Assembly (NCBI RefSeq): GCF_013393905.1
Contig: NZ_CP040272.1
Coordinates: 6,395,501 to 6,459,500 of the forward strand
Direction of reading: 5' to 3'
DNA: 64,000 nucleotides
Origin: Nostoc sp. C052
GTDB taxonomy: Bacteria > Cyanobacteriota > Cyanobacteriia > Cyanobacteriales > Nostocaceae
Part shown: positions 52,401-60,745 of the stretch, one piece after another
Position numbering within the stretch: position 1 is the stretch's first letter
Layout: the number at the start of each line of letters is the position of its first letter
The notes under the pieces: model-generated
The model's database searches: none
The model's input: only the letters and a program-made list of their open reading frames with translations
Told to the model about the DNA's origin: nothing
Made by a program: the position numbers and the translations under genes

Positions 52401-54073
52401 ACCTCAAAGGAGATACCGGTAGGCTGCGGCAAATTCTGATGAACTTAATCAGCAATGCGATCAAGTTTACCAGCGCTGGCGAAGTATTAGTGCAAGCCGA
52501 ATTGCGTTCCTTTTCTTCGACTACAGCCACCATCCATTTTGACATCACAGATACAGGTCTTGGTATTAGCCCTGAGGACCAACGCAAACTCTTTACGCCA
52601 TTTACTCAAGTGGATGCTTCTACCACTCGTAAATATGGTGGTACTGGTTTGGGATTAGCTATTTGTAAACAGCTTGTAACCTTGATGGGAGGAGTGATTG
52701 GGGTAGAAAGTCAGATAGGGAAAGGATCTAATTTTTGGTTTGAGATACTTTTTACCAAACAAGTTGAGCCTGTTTTGCCAAAATGCGATAGCTTCGCCAA
52801 CGCCAAGGGCGAACGCCCACTTTTACAAAATCACCGCTTGTTAATGGTCGATAACAACGCTACTAATTGTAAAATTATCTCCCATCAAGCTACTCATTGG
52901 GGAATGATGGTAGATCGTGTTGACAATATTGCTGCGGCCCTGAAAGTTATTCAGCAAGCTTGTGAGCAGGGGAAACCATATCATATCGCCTTGATTGATA
53001 TGCAAATACCCCAAACTGATGGCATGACAATCAAAGAACAAATTCAAGCTAATTCTGCACTTGCTGAGATCCCTTTGATTATGATCGCCTCTAATAATCA
53101 ACGGGATGAAGTGCAGCAGGCACTCAAAATTGGGTTTGCGGCTTATTTGGTCAAACCCATTAGACCATCACGACTCCTTGATACCATCATGACTATTTTA
53201 GGAGTGCAGTCGGAATCAGAACAAGAGGCTACTAAAGAAATCCAGAGTCTAGAAACTTCAGACATTCTTACTGCCGCTTTCTCTAACCCATCTGCTAAAT
53301 CGAAGTTAAGAATTCTCCTAGCAGAAGATAATTTGGTGAATCAGAAAGTAGCCTTGAAGCAACTCCAGAGTTTGGGCTATAAAGCCGATGTCGTTGCCAA
53401 TGGCAAGGAAGTTTTGCAGCTATTAGAAAAAATTCCTTACGATTTGATTTTAATGGATTGCCAAATGCCAATTCTCGACGGTTTAGAAACCACAAAAGAA
53501 ATTCATCGTTGGCAAGAGGACGCTTTTGCACTGGGTCATCGTCCTGTGGTGATTGCGATGACGGCGAATGTGATGAAAGAAGACCAACAAACGTGTCTCA
53601 ATGCCGGAATGGACGACTATCTGAGTAAGCCAGTTTTTAAAGAAAAATTGGCTGCCACCTTAGAGCATTGGACAGGCGTGATTTCTTCCCAACAAGAGTC
53701 AATTGTGTATGAACAAGTAGTTTCCACCACAAACAACGGCACAGACAATCTAGCAATTGATTGGGAACAGTTGCATCAGATATCGGGAAATGATCAAGAA
53801 TTTGAACTAAATCTATTGCAATTATGCGTTGAAGATATTAAACCACGTTTAGAGGTCATTAAAATAGCGATCGCACATAATAACTTTGAGCAAATAGCAC
53901 GAGAAGCCCATCACCTTAAAGGTGCTAGTGCCAACATTGGAGCCACAGCTATGTATCTAGCCGCTGACAAACTAGAACAACTAGCTAACGATCAAGACCT
54001 AAGAGGTACTACTAACTTAATTTCAGAATTAAATGAATTTGTCAACTGCATTCAAGACTTTTTAACAAAATAG
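49412..54073 (+). CDS. Giant hybrid histidine kinase (GAF-CHASE3-PAS-GAF-GAF-HisKA-HATPase-REC-REC-HPT)
   Basis: This 1553-residue kinase starts with a GAF domain (about 1-165), then a membrane segment (about 187-206), a CHASE3 sensor domain (about 207-366) and a second segment (about 370-392). A PAS domain (about 405-520) leads to two GAF domains (about 535-690 and 705-870). The HisKA domain has His near 897 in FLANISHEIRTPMNAVLGMT, and the HATPase domain has DTGLG and GTGLGLA. The first receiver (about 1145-1265) has LMVDNNATN and LIDMQIPQT; the second (about 1295-1420) has LLAEDNLVN and LMDCQMPILDG. A phosphotransfer domain (about 1445-1550) has AREAHHLKGASAN. This is a complete phosphorelay in one chain, so an output regulator elsewhere is expected. 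Confidence 0.94.
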   Translation: MKAPLPDNEAQRIETLLQYKILDTPSEAAFDDLTRLASYICQTPIALISLIDTNRQWFKSKVGMEALETHRDFAFCAHAILQPDILVVPDATNDERFATNPLVISDPNIRFYAGVPLTNAEGYALGTLCVIDYVPRELNPEQLEALRTLGRHVIKQLELRRNLASLVLVTKKGKQAQRLGKEFFKKIAAGLALASAMVVMIGVVSYQNTRVSTNNRSLIKKTYKKINSLEKLLSQIKDAETGQSSYLFTGQQIYLKPYQTALANVDQEIAKLKGLTADQPNQQKQIATLEFLITAKLAELQQTIDLRQNKGLETALQVLQKNNQQNLMDDIRKAINEMVDEQREQLQQQLQTAKARIRNTILILAIAICLSFIVLVVVYYFIYREVTERKKAEETLNQERNFISAILDTVGMLVIVLDSQGKIVRFNQACEQITGYSFDEVRGRYFWNLFLLPEELEPVKAVFKQLLTGKGFLEYENHWVMKDGSRRLIAWSNTFLKDYEGSVEYIVSTGIDITNHKRAQQHLTAQYATTRVLAESATIGEATRQILQGICESLVWDLGEIWMVDEQANVLRFLDIWHKTSLEMQEFESLKRQTTFAPGIGLPGQVWASSEPVWIADIVKDMNFPNFKIAAQVGLHAAFGFPIRSDHKILGVITCFNREIHPPDQDLVKTMNYIGEQVGQFIQRKLAEEEIQRQNLRSQLFTEITLKIRQSLEIEEILQITVEEVQKILQTDRVLIYQFLPDESATTVTEAVVSGLPAIKEQNITPLYLQAEYLQQYYLQQYRQGQILELNNLALPEVEQSHLELIQQFGVKVNLVVPILVKEELRGLLIVHQCDDSHHWSSFETHLLRQIADQVGIALVQAQLLAAETRQRKELEIARRQAELASQMKSAFLANISHEIRTPMNAVLGMTSLVLDTPLDAEQRDFIETIRSSGDALLSLINEILDLSKLEAGEMALETLDFDLSTCVEEVVELLAPSAHNKGLEIAALIEHNVPTHLKGDTGRLRQILMNLISNAIKFTSAGEVLVQAELRSFSSTTATIHFDITDTGLGISPEDQRKLFTPFTQVDASTTRKYGGTGLGLAICKQLVTLMGGVIGVESQIGKGSNFWFEILFTKQVEPVLPKCDSFANAKGERPLLQNHRLLMVDNNATNCKIISHQATHWGMMVDRVDNIAAALKVIQQACEQGKPYHIALIDMQIPQTDGMTIKEQIQANSALAEIPLIMIASNNQRDEVQQALKIGFAAYLVKPIRPSRLLDTIMTILGVQSESEQEATKEIQSLETSDILTAAFSNPSAKSKLRILLAEDNLVNQKVALKQLQSLGYKADVVANGKEVLQLLEKIPYDLILMDCQMPILDGLETTKEIHRWQEDAFALGHRPVVIAMTANVMKEDQQTCLNAGMDDYLSKPVFKEKLAATLEHWTGVISSQQESIVYEQVVSTTNNGTDNLAIDWEQLHQISGNDQEFELNLLQLCVEDIKPRLEVIKIAIAHNNFEQIAREAHHLKGASANIGATAMYLAADKLEQLANDQDLRGTTNLISELNEFVNCIQDFLTK

Positions 54074-54149
54074 AATAAAGGTGTCGTTTGAGGCGTTGAT
54101 TAATGGTTGCTTTGATGGTAAGCAGATTGGCGCGGTAGGGGGTTGGTAA

Positions 54150-54553
54150 TTTATAAACCTTGCTACGATGTCAAACATCTACAATTTTTACCAAGAAAAC
54201 ATCATCGAAAATATCTAATATCATATCCGACTAAATACTTGTCATTACGTTTGCTCTTGGCGTTCCCGCAGGGTACGCAGCGATAGCGGAGTGAAGTAAT
54301 CGCAATGATTCTGTGATTGCTTCGTTCCACTCGCAATGACATATCATAAGTGATTAAGCGGACATGATATAACTCGATAATCGCCTACTCTAATTCGATA
54401 TGAATTTTCTTCACCCTGTAACTTTTTAACTCTATTGGGACGTGGTTCTATAGCCAATTCATCTATTTTGGGTTGTATGTGGTCTTGTAATTATTGGGAT
54501 AGTTATCTAAACATTTTTCTAGCACCTTTGGTAAATTTAACTTTGTAAGTCAC
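54150..54553 (-). pseudogene. RelE-type toxin pseudogene split by a miniature element
   Basis: Read from GTG at 54553 the frame gives MTYKVKFTKGARKMFR, a stop, LSQ, a stop, and LQDHIQPKIDELAIEPRPNRVKKLQGEENSYRIRVGDYRVI, a RelE/ParE-like toxin. At that point a 151-bp TA-flanked element interrupts it. Removing the element and one TA rejoins the frame as RVILDIFDDVFLVKIVDV, then a third stop, then HRSKVYK, which is the usual RelE ending. The GTG overlaps the antitoxin stop. Three nonsense changes show that the toxin is dead. Confidence 0.8.
54219..54369. mobile_element. TA-flanked miniature element inside the toxin pseudogene
   Basis: The left end TATCATATCCG and the right end CGGACATGATA are inverted, and further inward TTGTCATTACG pairs with CGCAATGACA. 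Both ends are TA, as with IS630/Tc1-type insertion. The surrounding frame rejoins perfectly when the element is removed with one TA. Confidence 0.75.
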
Positions 54554-54660
54554 GCTACGTCCTTTTTTCTTTCGTTAGCGATTTCCTTTTTTATGTCGTC
54601 CCATGCAATAAGACTATTATTTTCTAGATCGGTTTTAGCAGCATTTTTGAGCAGCGCCAT
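54550..54660 (-). pseudogene. Antitoxin remnant next to the RelE-like toxin
   Basis: This 36-codon frame (ATG 54660 to TGA 54550) reads MALLKNAAKTDLENNSLIAWDDIKKEIANERKKDVA, resembling the C-terminal part of a small antitoxin. The stop overlaps the toxin GTG by four bases, the usual coupling of such pairs. The length is short for a whole antitoxin, and upstream is a stop in frame that lies within the end of the acyl-CoA ligase gene, so the N-terminus appears lost. It is called a remnant rather than a working gene. Confidence 0.55.
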
Positions 54661-54675
54661 CTTTCTCCCCACTCC

Positions 54676-56178
54676 CTACGCCCCAATATTCAACAATTTC
54701 GCCATCGCCAACCGTTGTAGTTTACCGGTAGCACCACGAGGTAGTTGATCTAAAATGTGAACTTGCTTGGGAACTTTGAAGTCTGCCAGCATGTTTGAAC
54801 AGTGAGTTAAAAGTTCTTTTTCGCTAACTTCTGCTTTCAGAACCACAGCGGCGTGGATATCTTCTCCTAAAGATTTGTGGGGGACAGCAAAAGCTAAGGC
54901 TTCGGCGACTGCGGGATGACGCAACAAGACATCATCCACTTCTAAGGGAGAAATTTTTTCCCCACCCCGATTAATCAATTCTTTAATGCGTCCAGTCAAG
55001 CGGAGGTAGCCATCTTCGTCCACAGTACCTTGATCTCCTGTGCGGAACCAACCATTTACAAAAGCAGTGGCGTTAGCTTCTGTATTATTTTCGTAGCCAT
55101 CTATAACATTGGGTGCTTTTACCACCACTTCACCCAAGCTTCCCTGAGATAATAGGTTGCCTTTAGAGTCCATAATCCCTACTTCAACACCGAAGCCATA
55201 ACCGACAGTACCCGGTTTCCTGACTTTTGGCGGTAGGGGATTAGTGGTCATTAAGTGAGATGCTTCAGTCATGCTATAAGCTTCTACCACTGGAGCATTC
55301 AAAGTTGCCTCTAGCTGTTCAATGATAACCGGGGGCAAAGAAGCGCTACTAGAGCGAATAAAACGAAAGCGATTAGCTTTAACAATTTCTGTGTTGCGGC
55401 TAGCGCGTGCCAAAATTGTCTGGTGCATAGTTGGCGCTGCGGAGTACCAGGTGGGTTTGTAGGTATCTACCAGTTTCCAAAACTCCAGGGCATTGAAACC
55501 ATTGGGACAAACTAGTGTACCGCCCGATGCCAGAGTTGCCAGCAAACAGCCCACCAATCCGTGAATATGGAACAGGGGCATTAGACAAAGTGTCGTATCT
55601 GCGGCTGTGAGTGAGTAAGCACCAATGAAGTTATTGGCTGAAGCGATTAAGTTGCGATGACGAATTGGCACACGCTTGGGACGACTCGTAGTGCCGCTAG
55701 TATGGAGAATCATCGCTATATCATCAGACTGAGGCAAGGGAGCAGGGGGCGGGGAGCAGGGGGGAAGTTTCTCTTTGACTAATTCAAAGCTTAATGTGCC
55801 ATCAGTGTTTACCTTGGCATTAATCAGTATCATATCGGGTGTGACAGCGGCAATGGCTGCTTCTGACCCCTCAGATAACGTAATCAGTGCTTTTGCTTGG
55901 GTATCTTGGTAGTAAAAGGCAAATTCTTCTTGCTTGTATTTGGGATTTAAGGGTGCAGCAGTGCCACATAAAGCAGCAGCCAAAAAGGTAATCGCCATTG
56001 GCGAACCGTTACTCATCGCAATGGCAATACGTTCTCCCCGTTTCAATCCAAAGCTGTTGAGTTGGGTTACTAGTCCAAGAACATTGTCGCGCAATTGCTG
56101 ATAAGTTAGCGATCGCCCCTCAGCCGTAACTAGCGCTGGATGATTGTCTTCCCCCACTAAAAGCTCAAATAAATTCAT
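54676..56178 (-). CDS. AMP-dependent acyl-CoA ligase, possibly oxalyl-CoA synthetase-like
   Basis: This 500-residue enzyme has the ANL-superfamily motifs: the P-loop MILHTSGTTSRPKRVPIRHRN (A3), EAYSMTEASHLMTTNP (A5), GWFRTGDQGTVDEDGYLRLTGRIKELINRGGEKISPLEVD (A7-A8), and PRGATGKLQR with the catalytic Lys (A10). It activates a carboxylic acid with ATP and joins it to CoA. The short, compact layout resembles the oxalate-CoA ligase group (plant AAE3, yeast Pcs60), but substrate is not proven. The gene is single, with a decayed toxin-antitoxin pair directly downstream. Confidence 0.92.
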   Translation of the reverse strand: MNLFELLVGEDNHPALVTAEGRSLTYQQLRDNVLGLVTQLNSFGLKRGERIAIAMSNGSPMAITFLAAALCGTAAPLNPKYKQEEFAFYYQDTQAKALITLSEGSEAAIAAVTPDMILINAKVNTDGTLSFELVKEKLPPCSPPPAPLPQSDDIAMILHTSGTTSRPKRVPIRHRNLIASANNFIGAYSLTAADTTLCLMPLFHIHGLVGCLLATLASGGTLVCPNGFNALEFWKLVDTYKPTWYSAAPTMHQTILARASRNTEIVKANRFRFIRSSSASLPPVIIEQLEATLNAPVVEAYSMTEASHLMTTNPLPPKVRKPGTVGYGFGVEVGIMDSKGNLLSQGSLGEVVVKAPNVIDGYENNTEANATAFVNGWFRTGDQGTVDEDGYLRLTGRIKELINRGGEKISPLEVDDVLLRHPAVAEALAFAVPHKSLGEDIHAAVVLKAEVSEKELLTHCSNMLADFKVPKQVHILDQLPRGATGKLQRLAMAKLLNIGA

Positions 56179-56420
56179 TCAAAACCTCCAGATTAAGAAA
56201 GTTGGGAATTGGAAAAGAAACTTTTTTCTTGTTTCTCTTATCCTCATTGTCCCACTTGTCCACATTTCTCATGCCCCATGCTCCATGCCCAATTCAAACA
56301 TTGTTTAGTAAGTTTAAGGCAAAAAACAAGAGCTAAAATTAAGTCAATAGTGTGGAGTGTGGCTGTTATGACTAGAAATCAGAAAAATCTTTTTCACCAA
56401 CTAAACCCCATAGATAAAAT

Positions 56421-57566
56421 ATGGATCGTCGGAATTTTCTAAAGTATCTCACTTTAGCAGGATCTAGCTTTGCCTTAACTAGTTGTATTCAAGGCAGAAA
56501 TTCCACCAAATCGCAGGGTGAGGCGTCTCCTTCAGCGTCACCTGTGGCGGTAAATGAACCTCTCAAGGTGGGATTTGTCTATGTGGACTCTGTGGGTGAT
56601 TTTGGCTGGACTTATGCCCATGATTTAGGTCGCAGAGACATGGAAGCCACTCTTCAGGATAAGGTAAAAACTACCTTTGTTGAAAACGTCAAAGAAGGTG
56701 CTGACGCTGAAAGGGTAATTCGCCAATTAGCATTAGATGGTAACAAGTTGATTTTTACAACTTCCTTTGGGTACATGAACCCAACAATTAAAGTTGCCAA
56801 AGACTTTAGTGATGTTGTCTTTGAACACTGTACAGGATACAAACGTGCTACCAATGTTGGCACCTATCTGGGACGCTTTGAAGAACCGCGTTACTTAACT
56901 GGCATGATTGCTGGCAAGATGACAAAATCAAATTTAGTTGGTTTTATTGGCGCATACCCAATTCCAGAAGTAATCAGAGGAATCAGTGCATTCACTCAAG
57001 GTGTACGGTTAACAAATCCCCAAGCAAAAGTTAAGGTACTTTGGGTGCAAAATTGGTACGATCCAGCTAAAGAAAGAGATGCGGCTCAAGCTTTGGTCAA
57101 TTTAGGTGCAGATATATTAACACAACACACCGACTCTAGTGCTGTTGTCCAATTGGCTGAGGAAAAAGGTATTTATGCTTTTGGCTACAACACTGATATG
57201 AGTAAGTTTGGTCAAAAAGCCCACCTGACATCAGCTATTAATAAATGGGGCAAATTCTATACAGATAAAGCTTTAGCTGTAATGAGTAATACTTGGAAGT
57301 CTCAAAATATTTGGGATGGTATTGGTCAAGGAATGGTGGATATTTCCCCAATGAATGAGGCGATTCCGGCTGATGTGCAACAACTAGTGTATGCGAAGCG
57401 CGATGAGTTTATTCAGGGTACTGCACACCCTTTTAATGGCCCGATGAAAGACCAAAAAGGGGTAGTGCGAGTGCCAAAGGGTAAGGTGTTGGATGATCGG
57501 GGACAACTAGCGATGGATTGGTATGTTGAGGGAATTGAAGGGTCAATTCCGAAAGGGAAATCCTAG
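56421..57566 (+). CDS. BMP-family (Med/Bmp) substrate-binding lipoprotein, Tat type
   Basis: This 381-residue protein starts MDRRNFLKYLTLAGSSFALTSC, combining a twin-arginine pattern (RRNFLK) with a lipobox LTSC at Cys22, so it is a Tat-exported lipoprotein. The mature part has the BMP fold: KVGFVYVDSVGDFGWTYAHDLGR near 45, LIFTTSFGYMNPTIKVAKDFSDVVFEHCTGYK, and GFIGAYPIPEVIRGISAFTQG. Such proteins bind nucleosides or similar ligands for ABC importers. No ABC permease or ATPase gene is adjacent, so its partners must lie elsewhere. The gene is single. Confidence 0.92.
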   Translation: MDRRNFLKYLTLAGSSFALTSCIQGRNSTKSQGEASPSASPVAVNEPLKVGFVYVDSVGDFGWTYAHDLGRRDMEATLQDKVKTTFVENVKEGADAERVIRQLALDGNKLIFTTSFGYMNPTIKVAKDFSDVVFEHCTGYKRATNVGTYLGRFEEPRYLTGMIAGKMTKSNLVGFIGAYPIPEVIRGISAFTQGVRLTNPQAKVKVLWVQNWYDPAKERDAAQALVNLGADILTQHTDSSAVVQLAEEKGIYAFGYNTDMSKFGQKAHLTSAINKWGKFYTDKALAVMSNTWKSQNIWDGIGQGMVDISPMNEAIPADVQQLVYAKRDEFIQGTAHPFNGPMKDQKGVVRVPKGKVLDDRGQLAMDWYVEGIEGSIPKGKS

Positions 57567-58044
57567 TACAAGAAGGCAAAAGTAAAAAGAAAGAAAGCTT
57601 ACGCTGCATTCATTTTGAATTTTGAATTTTGAATTCCGCCTTGCGGTACTAGTGGTCTGTCAATAAATATTGATGGATAAATTACTAGGATTTACGCATT
57701 GACAGAATAACAAAATAGTAAATTCATAAATAAGGGTCATCTACTTTCTAGGTATCGGACAATTAGAAAAATTAGTAAACCATCGACAGGACAATGCAAT
57801 CTAGACATCTACACCTTATTTTTGCTGTCAGAGCCAAAGTTTGGAGGGTGCAGTAGATTGGTAGAGAGATTGGGAGAAGTGTCACATGATAGAAAGATAC
57901 TGTGCTGGAAATGTAGGTAAATGTAAAAAAAGCTTTTGTACAAGGAAAATTGTTTACTCTGCCAATGAGCTACCCAGCGATGGCACTAGATGATAGCAAA
58001 GTTTACGGATATTTGCTTTCTTTTTCCAACTCTAAAAATTTTGA
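57567..58044. other. Intergenic gap, no certain gene
   Basis: The gap has a possible hairpin with TCTGTCAAT near 57655 and ATTGACAGA near 57698. The left side resembles the end of the element at 21260-21492 (TAGTGGTCTGTC). No gene is supported. Confidence 0.4.
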
Positions 58045-58254
58045 ATGAGTTTAGATGTGCTGGAAGATTATCAGCCCCATAGACAAACACCAGAAAACCT
58101 CTATAATCGGCAAATTATCGAGGTTTATGAGCCACAGTCGCTCTCTTATAGTTGGGCTTGGTTTTATTTAATAACTCTAGAGCAAGTTGAGCAATTAGGA
58201 GGCTTCCTCCAACCTGACGGCTGGTGGAGCGGCTTTGGTTTAACCCTAGAGTAA
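58045..58254 (+). CDS. Small unknown protein (69 residues)
   Basis: This frame encodes MSLDVLEDYQPHRQTPENLYNRQIIEVYE... ending WWSGFGLTLE. It is rich in aromatic residues and Glu and has no signal or membrane segment. It ends 24 bases before the anti-sigma gene stop and is convergent with it. No family is recognised. Plausible composition is the only support, so it could be chance. Confidence 0.4.
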   Translation: MSLDVLEDYQPHRQTPENLYNRQIIEVYEPQSLSYSWAWFYLITLEQVEQLGGFLQPDGWWSGFGLTLE

Positions 58255-58278
58255 AATTTTGAACTGTAAACTTTGCGA

Positions 58279-58893
58279 TTAATTGATGTCTTGTTTGGGG
58301 TCGTGGCGTTGCGGCTGTACCTGACGAATTGAATTTTCTGGTGAGGCTACTGCTGCTTTCGGAATTTCAATTACCGGGTTATTTAGTCCCACCATCAGCG
58401 GCGAAGGGGGAACTATAGACGCTGAGGAGGTTTGTATCGGTTCTGTTTCTGGTCGTTGTGCCAGTTGCGGCACTCTTGAACCGCCACCGACGAAACCAGA
58501 TACAACGCCGATCGCACAAGCAGCAACAGCAGCACCTCCCACCATCCAGTTTAGACGGGAGCGGCGGTGCAAACGTGTCAATACTTGTTGAACTGTTACT
58601 TCTGGTGATTGTTGGGCTGTGGGCACTGGGAGCGTCCGCAAGCCTTGGCGCAGTTTTAACAGTCGGGCATACAAGCATTGAACTGAGGCATCATTTGCCA
58701 GCCATTCTTCTACTTGCTTGCGTTCGGTGGCTGTAACTTCACCATCAAGATAAGCACTCAATAACTCGAAGCGATCGCGCTTCACCATATCCATAAGACC
58801 CGTTGATTCATTGGTATGATTGGCCATTCCATCTGACAAATTTTGAGGAAGTTGCAAAGGAGAACGGTCGTAAAACTGAGAATCAGTAGTCAT
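58279..58893 (-). CDS. Probable anti-sigma factor (membrane-anchored, ECF partner)
   Basis: This 204-residue protein has an N-terminal cytoplasmic domain (about 35-95) with helices like those of the RseA/ZAS class (DRFELLSAYLDGEVTATERKQVEEWLANDASVQCLYARLLKLRQGLRTLP). A membrane segment follows near 117-135 (WMVGGAAVAACAIGVVSGFV). The C-terminal part is Pro/Ser-rich and periplasmic. The gene lies 157 bp downstream of an ECF sigma factor on the same strand, the standard pairing. The zinc-finger His/Cys set is incomplete, as in many RseA-type factors. Its role is to hold the sigma factor at the membrane until an envelope signal releases it. Confidence 0.8.
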   Translation of the reverse strand: MTTDSQFYDRSPLQLPQNLSDGMANHTNESTGLMDMVKRDRFELLSAYLDGEVTATERKQVEEWLANDASVQCLYARLLKLRQGLRTLPVPTAQQSPEVTVQQVLTRLHRRSRLNWMVGGAAVAACAIGVVSGFVGGGSRVPQLAQRPETEPIQTSSASIVPPSPLMVGLNNPVIEIPKAAVASPENSIRQVQPQRHDPKQDIN

Positions 58894-59050
58894 CTTAACA
58901 TTATTACCAATTCATACACGGGTAAACTGGGCGAGAATTGCGGGAAAATTAGCCAATTTTCATCCTAAAGGCAGAAGCTATCTACGTCTTTATGGTAATT
59001 CTTAATCTATGCTTAAATTCTGCCATTGGGCAGAGGCAAGATCCTGTAAA

Positions 59051-59707
59051 TTAGGAGTCTAGATAATTCTGCAAGTGAGCTTGCAACCTCGATCTAGCTC
59101 TGGCTATTCTTGACTTCACAGTTCCTAAGGAAACTCCAGTGATTTCGGCAATTTCTTCATAAGCCATACCTTCGATTTCTCTCAGGACGATGGTAGTACG
59201 AAAAACTTCTGGTAAATCCGCGATCGCTTCCCGCAATTGCTCGTAAAATTCTCTAGTTGTCAGTTCTTCCTCAGGGCCGGGAGTATCGCCGGCGATTTCC
59301 CAATCCATCTCGCCGTCTTCTAACGAACGAGGAGCATCCAGTGACAAAGGACTCATCACCCGCTTGCGTTTCCGTAACTCGTCGTAAAACAAGTTGGTGG
59401 CAATACGGCTTAACCAGCCCCGAAATTTAGCAGGCTCTTGTAATCGGTTAATATTCCGATACACTCGAATCCAAACTTCTTGAGCCAAATCGGCTCTGTC
59501 AGCCCAATCTGGAGCCAGGTGGTATAGAACTCGATCAACTTGACTTTGATAGCGGCGTAATAGTTCTGCAAAGGCAGCACGATCTGGTCGCAGTCCGGCT
59601 TGACAGCGCAAAATTAAATCGTGGTTAGGGAGTTTGTCAACTTGCACTGATGCTTCTGGATACTTTGCATCAACCGTTGACCAGGATACAGTAATCGATT
59701 GACTCAT
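59051..59707 (-). CDS. ECF-type RNA polymerase sigma factor (SigG-like)
   Basis: With the ATG at 59707 (MSQSITVSW) the protein has 218 residues; the open frame reaches 59845, but the extra 46 residues look uncoded. Region 2 is visible as DRADLAQEVWIRVYRNINRLQEPAKFRGWLSRIATNLFYDELRKRKR. Region 4 has FRTTIVLREIEGMAYEEIAEITGVSLGTVKSRIARARSRLQAHL, a sigma-4 helix-turn-helix. It recruits polymerase to stress-response promoters. The anti-sigma gene follows. The similarity to cyanobacterial SigG is from motif memory; the Asp/Glu-rich middle (EDGEMDWEIAGDTPGPEEE) is longer than in many ECF factors. Confidence 0.9.
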   Translation of the reverse strand: MSQSITVSWSTVDAKYPEASVQVDKLPNHDLILRCQAGLRPDRAAFAELLRRYQSQVDRVLYHLAPDWADRADLAQEVWIRVYRNINRLQEPAKFRGWLSRIATNLFYDELRKRKRVMSPLSLDAPRSLEDGEMDWEIAGDTPGPEEELTTREFYEQLREAIADLPEVFRTTIVLREIEGMAYEEIAEITGVSLGTVKSRIARARSRLQAHLQNYLDS

Positions 59708-59845
59708 AGATCGTACTGGCTCTAAATCATCCCTATCTATTAGACCTGCTAATGGGGTAGAAGTTCCATGCTCAGGTGACGGATTTATTACTGGAACACT
59801 GAAGCATACAATTTTGGATACATTTATAGCGATAAGCAGAGTCAA

Positions 59846-60745
59846 TTTTTTCTTATACTGCTCTCATTGTTGCCCTGGCAGGGGGCAGGGGGAGAATTCA
59901 TAACTCCTCACTCAGCACTCAGGACTTTCAACGGGGGGGCAAGTTGCTCTTGCAACAGATATACACTGATAGCGTAGCGGTAGGGAATCAGACGCTCCTA
60001 CGGACGCTCGTACCTCGCTACCGCTTCGCTAACACTGCGCTATCGAGCGTCTTGCAGGAGAACGGTAGCAGAGATTTGGAGACTAGCTAAACTTAAACCC
60101 TTGTTCCTTTTGGTCGCGGCAGTTTTTGCTAACAAAATAAAATTCTAATTTTATGCACACTTCGATACTTTTAGCAACTGGGTATATACGCTTGATAAAA
60201 ATAATTAAATCTGGTTATAAGGATAAAGATAAAATTTTGTAATTATAGCTTCTTGATACTTTTAAAATTCAGGTGATAATTTCTGGAAGTTGGGTTGCTG
60301 TAGTTGCTAGGATGGTGATTTAATTTTTTGATTTTGTTACCAGAATAGTTACTGATTGTTCTGGTTGTGGGCCGTAGGCAGTACTAGAGTTATGTTGCTC
60401 TGGTACGCGAACTTGAAAAAAGAAATTGAGGGAAAATGTAATTGTGACTGCTAGCAATAGTTTTTCAAACATGGTTTTTCTTTCACCTACACCATTAATG
60501 ATTGATTGCTACATTTCAAAAGTTCTACCAGAAAGTCTTATTAAAGGCTTACGACCCGCAGAACTTCTGAGAAATGAGGTTGCTCACCTAGAGTTTTGCC
60601 GCTGGAACAATTCGCATAGTCTTAGTGTGCCCAGAGGTGTTGGCAGATTTATCGCAGAAATGATAAGTATTGATAAATTTTTGATGTTCGGATGATGAAC
60701 TCACCCAATTACTCGGCTGAATATGTCAGGGATAAACAATAGGCG
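59846..60745. other. Intergenic region with palindrome, no certain gene
   Basis: This 900-bp gap between sigG and the L,D-transpeptidase has a palindromic repeat (about 59968-60054) with arms GATAGCG / CGCTATC and inner GTAGCGGTAG / CTACCGC. The rest is AT-rich. A frame at 60426-60695 begins at a TTG and has no family match, so it is not called. Confidence 0.5.

Noticed and set aside
60426..60695. 89-residue frame upstream of the L,D-transpeptidase
   Set aside because: It begins with TTG, has no ribosome-binding sequence or family resemblance, and lies in AT-rich intergenic DNA.
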